From: Marinomonas lutimaris | Lineage (GTDB): Bacteria; Pseudomonadota; Gammaproteobacteria; Pseudomonadales; Marinomonadaceae | Assembly (NCBI RefSeq): GCF_019426345.1 | Contig: NZ_JAHLLW010000011.1 | Span: 29,724-93,723 of the forward strand | Reading direction: 5' to 3' | DNA length: 64,000 bases | Shown here: in pieces, positions 15,917 to 24,486 of the stretch | Layout: each line of letters begins with the position of its first letter | Numbering within the stretch: the stretch's first letter is position 1 | The notes under the pieces: generated by a model | Seen by the model: only the letters and a program-made list of their open reading frames with translations | Databases searched by the model: none | Told to the model about the DNA's origin: nothing | Program-made: the position numbers and the translations under genes

Positions 15917-16951
15917 ATGTCTAAAAGACCGACTATTCACGATTTAGCGGATGCGGCAGGTGTTAGCATTGCCACTGTTGATAGAGTATTGAATAAGCGT
16001 TCCAAAGTGCGAGAATCGACCTCTCAGCGCGTTCTTATTGCTGCTGAAGATATTGGCTACCACGCGTCTGGTTTGCTCAAAAGACGCGTACGAGAATCCA
16101 AACCATTTAAGCATTTATCCATTTTGCTGCAACGCAGTAATGATGAGTTCTATGAAGGTTTAGGAGCAGCGATTCGCCAAGCTTGCGCCCAGGAAACACA
16201 ATTCCAATTTGAAACAAAAGTGATCTTTATGGATGAAGTCACTCCTGAATACATCACCGAGCAAATAATCAAAGAAAGTAAGCATGCTGACGGTATTGCG
16301 CTAGTCGCTCTAGATGATCACATTCTTAATCGTCATATCGAACAACTGGTTGAAGAAAACACACCCGTTTTTACTATTTTATCGCCTCTATCTACTAATA
16401 CCTGCACTGGACATATTGGTGTAGACAATAGAAAGGCCGGACGCACTGCCGCTTGGGCCATTTCTAGATTGGCTAAAACCGCTGGTAAAGTTGGCATATT
16501 GCTTGGTAGTCACCGCTATTTGAACCAAGATATTGCCGAGATCAGTTTCATTTCCTACTTTAGAGAAATTAAGCATAACTTCGATTTGCTTTCCCCGCTC
16601 ACCAACCTAGATGATGAAACACTCGCATATCAAGCCACCAAAACACTGCTGACCGATTATCCGAACGATTTAACGGCTATTTACAGTGCCGGAGGTGGCG
16701 TAAAAGGCATTATTAAAGCCTTAAAAGAAGCGGGGAAAAGTCAGCAAATCACACTTATCTGCAATGAATTAACGTCTTATACACGCCTAGCGTTAAGCGA
16801 TGGCACCATAGATATGATTATTGCTACGCCAGTTCAAAAACTAGCACATAGACTGTCAGACTTGTTTGCTGAATCTTTTAGCAGCAAAAAATACCGACCT
16901 CTTGCACCAGTCCAACTTTCGGTCGAGCTGCATGTAGCGGAAAACTTATAA
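15917..16951 (+). CDS. LacI-family transcriptional regulator of the inositol locus
   Basis: A 344-residue regulator. The LacI helix-turn-helix and hinge are plain (TIHDLADAAGVSIATVDRVL, residues 6-25, then RESTSQRVLIAAEDIGY), followed by a periplasmic-binding-protein-like sensor domain (about 65-335) related to the ribose-type binding protein encoded nearby. The sensor probably binds inositol or a catabolic intermediate. It lies downstream of a DUF3329-like gene and convergent with the ABC transporter operon. Two regulators (this and the RpiR protein) flank the locus, suggesting double control. Confidence 0.92.
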   Translation: MSKRPTIHDLADAAGVSIATVDRVLNKRSKVRESTSQRVLIAAEDIGYHASGLLKRRVRESKPFKHLSILLQRSNDEFYEGLGAAIRQACAQETQFQFETKVIFMDEVTPEYITEQIIKESKHADGIALVALDDHILNRHIEQLVEENTPVFTILSPLSTNTCTGHIGVDNRKAGRTAAWAISRLAKTAGKVGILLGSHRYLNQDIAEISFISYFREIKHNFDLLSPLTNLDDETLAYQATKTLLTDYPNDLTAIYSAGGGVKGIIKALKEAGKSQQITLICNELTSYTRLALSDGTIDMIIATPVQKLAHRLSDLFAESFSSKKYRPLAPVQLSVELHVAENL

Positions 16952-17103
16952 AGAGATTTATCGCTTACAGCCCTTCTCTTAATCCTCTCTGTTCATCCCC
17001 TCTCAGCTTGAATGTGGACTTGAAATCATTTCCACATCCAGATCTTATCAAAACAACAGCCTAACCTTACCTAAACAGTCCCAGCAACTTAAAATCCACG
17101 CAT

Positions 17104-17136
17104 AAAAAAGCAGCTCGATGTATAACAAAGAGCTGC
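17104..17136 (-). terminator. terminator of the inositol ABC transporter operon
   Basis: On the minus strand GCAGCTC and GAGCTGC pair across a 13-nt loop and are followed by TTTTTT. It lies about 40 nt past the stop of the permease gene. Confidence 0.85.
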
Positions 17137-17176
17137 AATAGGGAGTTTAGATCCCCGACAGAGACAGTAGGTAACG

Positions 17177-18220
17177 CTATGTAGTCTTCTTACGCTTGTT
17201 CTGACGTTGTTGGTCAATAACAACCGCTACAACGATAATCGCGCCTTTGATAATGTCTTGGTAATAAGCATCGATTCGTAGGAAAGTAAAACCAGACAAC
17301 ATCACACCCAGAATCAGGGCACCAATTACCGTTCCTGCAATACGGCCTCGACCACCAGAGAGAGAAACACCACCGATAACAGCAGCGGCAATCGCATCTA
17401 ACTCATACATCAAGCCCATACCAGCTTGAGCTGTTTTAATACGTGCAATTGCAACCATTGCAGCTAAACCAACAAGCAACCCAGCGATGGTATATACCTT
17501 GATTAAATGACGATCAATATTGATACCAGAGACACGTGCAGCCTGAGGGTTTGCACCAATTGCATAGGTGAACTTACCGAATCGTGTGTAGCGCATAACG
17601 ATGTGAAAGATAATCGCGACAACGATGAAGATAACAACTGGCATCCAACGATCTAAGGCATTACCCAGCATAGCAAATTCTTTTGTGAAACCTGATACAG
17701 GACTACCATCAGTGTACCAACGAGCCACACCACGCGCCGAAACCATCATCCCTAACGTTGCAATAAATGGTGGTATTTTCGTCTTCGTAATTAACCAACC
17801 ATTCACAAAACCAGCCATAGCACCGACAGCAAGACCAACAAGAATGGGGACAAAAAATGGTAAATCGGTCAAAGCAGGAGACAGTACTTTAGGCCAATTA
17901 CTTGACTGAGCAAAGGTTGCCGCAATCATTGCGGACATCGCCACAACAGACCCAGAGGATAAATCTATCCCTCCGGTTATGATAACCATGGTCACCCCAA
18001 TGGCGATAATCCCAATCACGGACACTTGCAAAACAATAATCTGTAGACGACTCATGTTCATCAAAAAGCTTTGACCAATAAACATCCAGCCAAGTATTTC
18101 AAACATAATAGAAATACCTACTAAAACAAGAAGAATACTCACCTCAGGAGGAATTCTTTTTGTTTTCTTGGCTCCCTGACTATCTTTAGCCGTTTTAATG
18201 GTGTCATTTAACGTAGTCAT
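17177..18220 (-). CDS. iatP: sugar (inositol) ABC transporter permease
   Basis: A 347-residue inner-membrane permease of the ribose/xylose (RbsC) type, with about nine to ten hydrophobic helices and the family segments GGIDLSSGSVVAMSA and GRIAGTVIGALILG. It forms the membrane channel for sugar uptake with the ATPase encoded 32 bp upstream. Its place within an inositol catabolic locus makes myo-inositol the most likely substrate, equivalent to Caulobacter IatP. GAGG precedes the ATG. It is the last gene of the ibpA-iatA-iatP operon. Confidence 0.92.
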   Translation of the reverse strand: MTTLNDTIKTAKDSQGAKKTKRIPPEVSILLVLVGISIMFEILGWMFIGQSFLMNMSRLQIIVLQVSVIGIIAIGVTMVIITGGIDLSSGSVVAMSAMIAATFAQSSNWPKVLSPALTDLPFFVPILVGLAVGAMAGFVNGWLITKTKIPPFIATLGMMVSARGVARWYTDGSPVSGFTKEFAMLGNALDRWMPVVIFIVVAIIFHIVMRYTRFGKFTYAIGANPQAARVSGINIDRHLIKVYTIAGLLVGLAAMVAIARIKTAQAGMGLMYELDAIAAAVIGGVSLSGGRGRIAGTVIGALILGVMLSGFTFLRIDAYYQDIIKGAIIVVAVVIDQQRQNKRKKTT

Positions 18221-18252
18221 AAAAAAACCTCTTATTTTTCTAATTTTTTATA

Positions 18253-19803
18253 CTATTGTGCGGCCAAATTCATTACAGATACTTGGTCTGCTTCAGAACG
18301 GTCCAAGATTCCAGTAACATGCCCTTCGTGCATAACAAGTACTCTATCGCTCATGCCGAGCACTTCAGGTAACTCGGAAGAAATCATAATAACGGCAACG
18401 CCTTTATGAGCGAGCTGTGTAACTAATGTGTGAATTTCGGACTTAGCTCCAACATCAATACCTCGTGTCGGCTCATCCAAAATCAAAATGCGCGGATGGG
18501 TAAGCAACCAACGACCTATTAATACTTTTTGTTGGTTACCACCTGAAAGGTTCTCAATGGACTCTTCCATATTTGGAGTTTTAACTCGTAATTTTCGGCA
18601 TAACTCTTCGGATTCTTCATTCAATTTAGCTTGATCGACAAAGCCACCGCTATTAACAAAATTTTCATGCAAAACGGCAGATTGAATATTCTCTTGGATA
18701 TCTAAGGAAAGAAAACAACCGGTTTCTTTACGATCTTCGGTTAAAAAAGCCATACCTTGCATAATGGCATCGTTTGGATTTTTGATATGAACTTCTTCGC
18801 CATTAATCCAAACCGTACCTGAATCTGCTGGTGTCACGCCGAAAATAGCTTCCGCGACGTTTGAGCGTCCAGAACCAACAAGACCTGCAAACCCCAAAAT
18901 CTCACCCGCTCTAACGTCAAACGAAACATCGTGAAAAACACCTTCTAATGTTAGGTTTTTTACAGATAACAAGACATCGCCCAACTCAACTTCTTCTTTT
19001 GGAAACATCTGATCAACACTACGACCAACCATCATTTGAATGATGTCATCACGCGTCACATCACTAGATGCATGTGTTCCAATGTATTTTCCATCACGGA
19101 AAACCGAAAACTCGTCTGCAATTTCAAACAGCTCGTTCATTTTATGAGTAATATAAACAATACCAATGCCCTGTTTACGCAGACTGCGAATAATATCAAA
19201 AAGGTGAGCCACTTCCGTTTCGGTAATCGCCGAAGTTGGTTCATCCATAATCAAAACATCTGAGTTAAAAGACACGGCTTTGGCTATTTCGACCATTTGA
19301 CGGTTAGCTACCGATAGCGTGCTGATTTCAGCTTCAGGATCAAGTTGAATGTTTAGACGCTCAAATAGCTCCTCTGTCATTCTGTGCATTTCAGAATGGT
19401 CGATGAAACCAAAAGAATTGGTTGGCTCGCGTCGTATCCAAATATTTTCAGCGACAGTCATCTGGTTCATCAGCAGTAGCTCTTGATGAATCATGGCGAT
19501 ACCAGATTCCTGAGCTTTTAGTGGCGTCTCTAAAGTAATAGTCTCGCCTCTCAATCTAATTTCACCGCTATCAGGCTGATAAATACCAGCAATAACTTTC
19601 ATTAGTGTTGATTTGCCAGCTCCGTTTTCTCCCATAAGTGCATGTACACTCCCTGGGCGAACTTTTAACATCACATCATCTAATGCCAGCACACCAGGAA
19701 ATTCCTTGCGTACATGGTCAACTTCTAAAACATATTCGAACGATTGTTCTCGGGGAATTGCGCCATTAACAGGCACTGCTTCCTCAACTGCTGCGCTATT
19801 CAT
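18253..19803 (-). CDS. iatA: sugar (inositol) ABC transporter ATP-binding protein, two ABC domains
   Basis: A 516-residue ATPase with two fused ABC domains, as in RbsA-type importers. Domain 1 has Walker [10 protein letters not shown], a degenerate signature LSVANRQM and Walker [10 protein letters not shown]; domain 2 has a non-canonical P-loop GLVGSGRSN, signature LSGGNQQK and Walker [13 protein letters not shown]. The degenerate second P-loop is normal for this family. It energises the permease encoded just downstream. GGAGGG precedes the ATG and 62 bp separate it from the binding-protein gene. Inositol specificity is inferred from context. Confidence 0.94.
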   Translation of the reverse strand: MNSAAVEEAVPVNGAIPREQSFEYVLEVDHVRKEFPGVLALDDVMLKVRPGSVHALMGENGAGKSTLMKVIAGIYQPDSGEIRLRGETITLETPLKAQESGIAMIHQELLLMNQMTVAENIWIRREPTNSFGFIDHSEMHRMTEELFERLNIQLDPEAEISTLSVANRQMVEIAKAVSFNSDVLIMDEPTSAITETEVAHLFDIIRSLRKQGIGIVYITHKMNELFEIADEFSVFRDGKYIGTHASSDVTRDDIIQMMVGRSVDQMFPKEEVELGDVLLSVKNLTLEGVFHDVSFDVRAGEILGFAGLVGSGRSNVAEAIFGVTPADSGTVWINGEEVHIKNPNDAIMQGMAFLTEDRKETGCFLSLDIQENIQSAVLHENFVNSGGFVDQAKLNEESEELCRKLRVKTPNMEESIENLSGGNQQKVLIGRWLLTHPRILILDEPTRGIDVGAKSEIHTLVTQLAHKGVAVIMISSELPEVLGMSDRVLVMHEGHVTGILDRSEADQVSVMNLAAQ

Positions 19804-19865
19804 AACGCAATCCCTCCAATTTTTATTTTAATTTAATGGATTTCTAGTTTTTTAACCTTTAACTA

Positions 19866-20792
19866 TTATTTCAAATAGTTATGAAGGTTTTCTGGTGTTA
19901 CCAATTCAAATGGAACCCAAACTTTTTGGTCAACACTTTGACCTTTTGCCAATTTCATCGCGGCATCAACAGAGCCTCGACCTTGACCTTCCGCACTCTG
20001 GAAAACCGTTACATCAAGTTCCCCAGCTTTCATCGCTGCCAATGCATCTGTCGTTGCATCAATACCTGCAATGACAACATCATCCATTGACCGACCAGAT
20101 GCTTTTAAAGCTTGAATAGCACCAATAGCCATTTCATCATTGTTAGCAATAACGGCGTCAAACTGAATACCTGCTGCGATCCAGTTGGTCATCAAATCAT
20201 TGCCTTCAGTACGAGACCACTCAGCTGTTTGCTGCTCAACTACTTTAATGCCTGAACACTCTTTGGTTTCTAAAACATCATGAATATCTTGTGTTCGTTG
20301 TAACGCTGCTTGGTTTGTTAACTCTCCCATCATAACCACAACGTTACCTTTGCCTCCGAGTAGGCGGCACACCTCTTGTGTTTGTAGCGTCCCTGACACT
20401 CTCTCATCAGAAGCAACAAAAGCCTGATTGTCTGGTAGTAAATCGACATTTATCGGTTGACGATTCACATAAATAAGGGGAATACCAGCAGCTTGCGCGT
20501 CATCGGAAATAGACGTCGTAGCATCAGTATCAACAGGGTTAACGATAATCGCGTCTACACCTGATGCAATAAAGTTCTGAATTTGGTTTAACTGATTGCC
20601 AACGCCATTCTTAGCATCCTCAATCTGAACATCTACTCCGTTCTCTTTTGCGCCGGCTTGAATACCATTTCGCAGACTCGTTAAGAAATTGTCATCAAAA
20701 AGAGCCATAGATACGCCTATCTTTAGATCGGCTGCCGAAACAGAAGTTGCGATAACTGAAGAAGCTATAGCTGTAAGAATTAATTTTTTCAT
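19866..20792 (-). CDS. ibpA: periplasmic sugar (inositol)-binding protein of ABC transporter
   Basis: A 308-residue periplasmic binding protein of the ribose/galactose type. The signal peptide (MKKLILTAIASSVIATSVSAA) should be cleaved after SA. The mature part has the two-lobe pattern with KIGVSMALFDDNFLTSLRNG at its start and VNPVDTDA and ANNDEMAIGA further on. It delivers substrate to IatA/IatP. GAGGAAA precedes the ATG. Paired RpiR-type operators lie upstream in the divergent spacer to the TIM-barrel gene. Inositol is the inferred ligand. Confidence 0.93.
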   Translation of the reverse strand: MKKLILTAIASSVIATSVSAADLKIGVSMALFDDNFLTSLRNGIQAGAKENGVDVQIEDAKNGVGNQLNQIQNFIASGVDAIIVNPVDTDATTSISDDAQAAGIPLIYVNRQPINVDLLPDNQAFVASDERVSGTLQTQEVCRLLGGKGNVVVMMGELTNQAALQRTQDIHDVLETKECSGIKVVEQQTAEWSRTEGNDLMTNWIAAGIQFDAVIANNDEMAIGAIQALKASGRSMDDVVIAGIDATTDALAAMKAGELDVTVFQSAEGQGRGSVDAAMKLAKGQSVDQKVWVPFELVTPENLHNYLK

Positions 20793-20944
20793 TGTGCGAT
20801 TTCCTCGAAAATAAGCGTTTATACGCTCTAATTGTTTTTATTTTTTCCGGTAAAGCGCGTTTAGGAGATGGACAACTCAGCACATATAGAGATCCCTTTC
20901 TTCTAAACAATCGAATTGAACGTCTCATCGGTAACACGTTCAAT

Positions 20945-20962
20945 TCGAATATATATATTCCA
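20945..20962. promoter_or_regulatory. RpiR/IolR-type operator, site A
   Basis: TCGAAT-N6-ATTCCA, a looser member of the TGGAAT/ATTCYA family. Its centre is 31 bp (three helical turns) from site B. Confidence 0.55.
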
Positions 20963-20976
20963 TGGATAAACACATA

Positions 20977-20992
20977 TGGAATATACATTCCA
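20977..20992. promoter_or_regulatory. RpiR/IolR-type operator, site B
   Basis: TGGAATATACATTCCA has perfect 6-bp arms and contains GGAA-N6-TTCC, the consensus recalled for rhizobial IolR. Confidence 0.68.
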
Positions 20993-21229
20993 ATTTGCTT
21001 GATGAGACTTATTTTGTCAAGCCTAAAATTACGATTTCATAGAGATTCATAATTCCCCAAAAATGATGTGATTTGATAGTTTATGAGTTAATCACAACAT
21101 TCTTGATTGACGGTTTTTTTTCACCAGCAGTACTATGCCAAGGCAAAAATAATTCTAAAACCGCACTTTTGTATTGCTTGCTTTGCAATTTAAGAAGAAA
21201 TACAAGGTACACATTAAAGGTATAAAAAC

Positions 21230-22036
21230 ATGTCTACATTACCGAAATTCGGTTTAAACCATATGGTTTGCCCATCCTATTCCTTGAAAGATTTTCTAAC
21301 TCTTTCGTCTCAACTTAATGCAAAAACCGTTGAATTTAGGAACGATGTTGGCGAGAACAGCTTAACAGACTTAGCGACTGCAAAGATGGCTGGAAAGTTG
21401 GCTGATGAGCTCAATATCAAAGTTCTGTCGATAAATGCCCTTTACCCGTTTAATGTTTGGAATGATGAACGTGCCCAACAAGCCAGAGACATGGCGGAAC
21501 TTGCAAAAGCTGCCAAGGCAGAAGGATTAGTGGTTTGCCCTTTAAATGATGGCAATGAGGTAAGTTTCGAAGACCTCAAATATGCGCTTTCAGAACTCGC
21601 AAAAATTTTAGAAGAATATGATCTTAAGGGTTTCGTAGAACCATTAGGCTTCCCAATTTCTTCACTTCGTTCTAAACGCGTGGCTATAGAAGCCATTGAT
21701 GCGATTGGCCAGCAAGATAGATTCTCTCTAGTTCACGACACATTCCACCATAAAGGAGCTGGGGAAGATGAGTTTTTTCCAGAACGTACAGGCCTAATTC
21801 ACATTTCCGGCTTAGAAGACAATATCACCTTTAATGACATGCTTGATGGCGACCGTGTTTTAGTTGGCCCAAATGATCGACTAGATAATGTCGAGCAGCT
21901 CCGTACTTTACTGGCAGCAGGTTATTCAGGCCCGGTGTCATTCGAACCTTTCTCTAAAAAAGTGTGGGATCTTCCAAACCCAAAACAAGCGGTTCAAGAC
22001 AGCATTGATTTTGTGAACCAATCATTAGCTCAATAA
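21230..22036 (+). CDS. TIM-barrel sugar-phosphate isomerase/epimerase family protein, IolI-like
   Basis: A 268-residue protein of the xylose-isomerase-like TIM-barrel family. Likely metal ligands include the glutamate in VEFRNDVG, FVEPLGFP (about 143-150), VHDTFHHKGAG (about 170-180) and SFEPF near the C-terminus. It resembles IolI-type inosose isomerases, which interconvert keto-inositols, but the exact reaction is not provable here. AAAGG precedes the ATG. It is first of a three-gene unit with another TIM-barrel gene and iolG, divergent from the transporter. Confidence 0.82.
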   Translation: MSTLPKFGLNHMVCPSYSLKDFLTLSSQLNAKTVEFRNDVGENSLTDLATAKMAGKLADELNIKVLSINALYPFNVWNDERAQQARDMAELAKAAKAEGLVVCPLNDGNEVSFEDLKYALSELAKILEEYDLKGFVEPLGFPISSLRSKRVAIEAIDAIGQQDRFSLVHDTFHHKGAGEDEFFPERTGLIHISGLEDNITFNDMLDGDRVLVGPNDRLDNVEQLRTLLAAGYSGPVSFEPFSKKVWDLPNPKQAVQDSIDFVNQSLAQ

Positions 22037-22085
22037 TCACTGACCGAATTCATTCTATAAAAATAAATAATAGGTTTTTATTATT

Positions 22086-22982
22086 ATGAAAATTGCACTC
22101 GATCCCTACATGCACCGCCACCTTTCTTTAGAGGCGCTGTGCCGAGCCACTAAAGAAATGGGCTACGATCACATTGAATTGTCACCGCGAGCTGACTTTT
22201 TACAATGGTGGACTCGTCCTCGCGTTTACCCTGAGCGCTTGCAAAGCTTTAAAAAAGCCATGAAAGATCACGACGTTTCATTGTCCACTATCCAGCCCAT
22301 GTATCGTTGGTCTAGTCCATACGAAGACGAATGGAAAATGGCCATGGACAACTGGAAGCGAACGATTGAGATCGCTGTCGAGCTGGATAATCCATTGCTT
22401 ATTTCCGAGTTTGGTCGAGGCGGTTCGCCAGAACGTTCCAATGCTGATCGCCAAGGCATTCATACACCAGAAGCCTGCGAAAATGCCTTTTGGCGATCAA
22501 TGGATGTCTTGGTTCCGTTACTTGAAAAGGAAGGCTTAACCTTGTGTGTAGAGCCGCACCCAGAAGATTGGGTGGAAGAGATGGCGCCTGCTATCGATAT
22601 CATCAAAACCATTAATTCGTCGGCGGTTCAGTGCTCTTATATCGCGCCCCATTCTTTCTACTATGGGGATGATTTAGCCGAGACAATTCGCGCCACCAAA
22701 GGTGTTTTGCAGCATGCACGAGTAGCAGACACCTACAACCATAAAGGTTCGTCACAGCTACGTTATATCGTCAACCCACCTGGCTCTAATGCTCGCGTCC
22801 ACCAGCATTTAGACATAGGAGAAGGCGAAATAGATTGGGACATATTCTTTAAAACCCTGCATGAAATTGGCTTTAATGGCGTGCTATCCAGCTGCGTCTT
22901 TGCATGGGATGAAAGAGCTGAACAGTCATCGCGCTTCATGCGTGATGAAATCCAACGCTATGTCGACAAATACTGGAAATAA
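22086..22982 (+). CDS. TIM-barrel sugar-phosphate isomerase/epimerase family protein (second, IolH/IolE-like)
   Basis: A 298-residue xylose-isomerase-like TIM-barrel protein. Candidate metal and active-site residues sit in [11 protein letters not shown] (about 100-110), CVEPHPEDW (about 155-163), VADTYNHKG (about 217-225) and a [13 protein letters not shown] segment (about 238-250). It is distinct from the gene upstream (49 bp gap) and from iolE further on. It may act as an inosose or keto-sugar isomerase/dehydratase in the same pathway; no specific activity can be assigned. iolG follows after 52 bp. Confidence 0.82.
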   Translation: MKIALDPYMHRHLSLEALCRATKEMGYDHIELSPRADFLQWWTRPRVYPERLQSFKKAMKDHDVSLSTIQPMYRWSSPYEDEWKMAMDNWKRTIEIAVELDNPLLISEFGRGGSPERSNADRQGIHTPEACENAFWRSMDVLVPLLEKEGLTLCVEPHPEDWVEEMAPAIDIIKTINSSAVQCSYIAPHSFYYGDDLAETIRATKGVLQHARVADTYNHKGSSQLRYIVNPPGSNARVHQHLDIGEGEIDWDIFFKTLHEIGFNGVLSSCVFAWDERAEQSSRFMRDEIQRYVDKYWK

Positions 22983-23034
22983 CAACCATTTATTGACGAC
23001 AACCAACAACAAAAATAATGAAAAGGAAACCAAC

Positions 23035-24045
23035 ATGACACTTAAAATTGGCGTAATTGGCACGGGCGCTATCGGCGCAGACCACACTCGACGCATCACA
23101 AATACATTAACTGGTGCAGAAGTCATTGCTCTGACGGATGTAAACCAAGAACAGGCAGAAAAAGTAAAACAATCATTAGGCCTCAAGGCGACTATTTATA
23201 AGGATGGTCATGAGCTGATTGAAAAGAGCGGAGTAGATGCTGTTCTCATAACATCTTGGGGCGGCACTCATGAAGAATATGTTCTAGCAGCCATCAAAGC
23301 CGGTAAATATGTATTCTGCGAAAAACCACTAGCAACTACAGCTCAAGGCTGTCAGAACATAGTGGACGCAGAAATGGCCGCAGGAAAACGCCTTGTACAA
23401 GTTGGCTTCATGCGCCCCTACGACTCTGGCTACAAAATGCTAAAAGAAGCCATTGACTCAGGTGCTATTGGTGAACCATTAATGATTCACGCGGCACACC
23501 GCAACCCAAGCGTACCAGAAATGTACATTACACCAATGGCTATTCATGACACGCTTATCCACGAATTGGACGTATTCCGCTGGTTACTAGATGACGAATA
23601 TGTATCTGCACAAGTCGTTTTCCCTCGTAAATCAAAATACGCTCACAGCAAAGTTGCCGATCCACAAATCGTCATGCTGGAAACGAAGAAAGGCACTCGT
23701 ATAGACGTGGAAGTGTTCGTTAATTGCCAATACGGCTACGACATCCAATGTTCAGTAGTGGGTGAAGAAGGTGTCGCGAATTTGCCTGAACCTCAAGCTC
23801 TTACCATGCGTAAAAACGCCAACTTAGGACAATCCATCCTAACTGATTGGAAAGACCGCTTTATAGAATCCTATGATGTTGAACTGCAAGACTTCATTAA
23901 TGGCGTGCAAGCAGGCAAATTGACAGGTCCATCCTCATGGAATGGCCTAGCGGCTGCGGTATCTGGCGATGCCTGTGTGAAAGCACAAGAAAGTGGCTTA
24001 ATCGAACCAATCAACTTGCCAGATCGTCCGGTATTTTACAGTTAA
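23035..24045 (+). CDS. iolG: inositol 2-dehydrogenase (Gfo/Idh/MocA family)
   Basis: A 336-residue NAD-dependent dehydrogenase that oxidises myo-inositol to scyllo-inosose (2-keto-myo-inositol), the first catabolic step. The Rossmann motif [15 protein letters not shown] (about 5-19), the Gfo/Idh lysine motif FCEKPLA (about 94-100) and [14 protein letters not shown] (about 174-187) are present. An in-frame ORF extends to 22861, but that would overlap the previous gene; the ATG at 23035 with AAGGA is the real start. A terminator follows. Confidence 0.93.
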   Translation: MTLKIGVIGTGAIGADHTRRITNTLTGAEVIALTDVNQEQAEKVKQSLGLKATIYKDGHELIEKSGVDAVLITSWGGTHEEYVLAAIKAGKYVFCEKPLATTAQGCQNIVDAEMAAGKRLVQVGFMRPYDSGYKMLKEAIDSGAIGEPLMIHAAHRNPSVPEMYITPMAIHDTLIHELDVFRWLLDDEYVSAQVVFPRKSKYAHSKVADPQIVMLETKKGTRIDVEVFVNCQYGYDIQCSVVGEEGVANLPEPQALTMRKNANLGQSILTDWKDRFIESYDVELQDFINGVQAGKLTGPSSWNGLAAAVSGDACVKAQESGLIEPINLPDRPVFYS

Positions 24046-24057
24046 ACATGATACGCA

Positions 24058-24094
24058 AATCCCGCCTTAAGTTAGATTAAGGTGGGATTCTTTT
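24058..24094 (+). terminator. terminator after iolG
   Basis: AATCCCGCCTTAA pairs with TTAAGGTGGGATT (one G-U) across a 6-nt loop, followed by CTTTT. Confidence 0.85.
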
Positions 24095-24334
24095 ATTATT
24101 TCCAAATTAATAAATGACCAGTAGCGTTCATTTGGTCGTTATACATTTTATTGGAAGCAACAGAGTTCACACACCTAACAAGATATAGATTTGCCGCTTA
24201 AAACATAAAAAACGTTTTTTTTTGAAAAAATTAAAATATTTGTTTCATTTCGCTGGCATGAAAAGACGAGAAAAACACCAAATAAAACACCCAAGTATTT
24301 GTTTTTAAATAGTTTTTATATTTTTAAATCGATA

Positions 24335-24351
24335 TGGAATATTTCATTCTA
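24335..24351. promoter_or_regulatory. RpiR/IolR-type operator, site C
   Basis: TGGAAT-N5-ATTCTA, one base longer in the spacer than the tightest sites. Its centre is about 31 bp from site D, the same spacing as between sites A and B. Confidence 0.6.
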
Positions 24352-24365
24352 ATCTATTGAAAATA

Positions 24366-24381
24366 TGGAATATATATTCTA
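24366..24381. promoter_or_regulatory. RpiR/IolR-type operator, site D
   Basis: TGGAATATATATTCTA, nearly identical in form to site B. It lies about 105 bp upstream of iolC. Confidence 0.65.
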
Positions 24382-24486
24382 ATATCATTTCAGATATATT
24401 TAACAATAAAAAAAACAGCCACTTCATTTTGACAAAGTACTAATTCACCTTGTTGTCATTTCGGCTGATATGGGAGATGAAGAACC

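Larger units (their letters stand above)
20793..21229. other. divergent regulatory spacer between ibpA and the iolI-like gene
   Basis: These 437 bp hold no credible gene; the short ORFs overlapping here are shadows. The region is AT-rich and carries the paired RpiR-type sites at 20945-20962 and 20977-20992, which are placed to control both the transporter operon and the iolI-like-iolG operon. Confidence 0.7.
24095..24486. other. regulatory spacer before iolC
   Basis: AT-rich, gene-free DNA with homopolymer runs of A and T. It carries paired RpiR-type sites C (24335-24351) and D (24366-24381) and must hold the iolCDEA promoter. No ORF here looks real. Confidence 0.7.

Noticed and set aside
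22861..23034. N-terminal extension of iolG
   Set aside because: It overlaps the upstream TIM-barrel gene; the GXGXXG motif and AAGGA site support the ATG at 23035.
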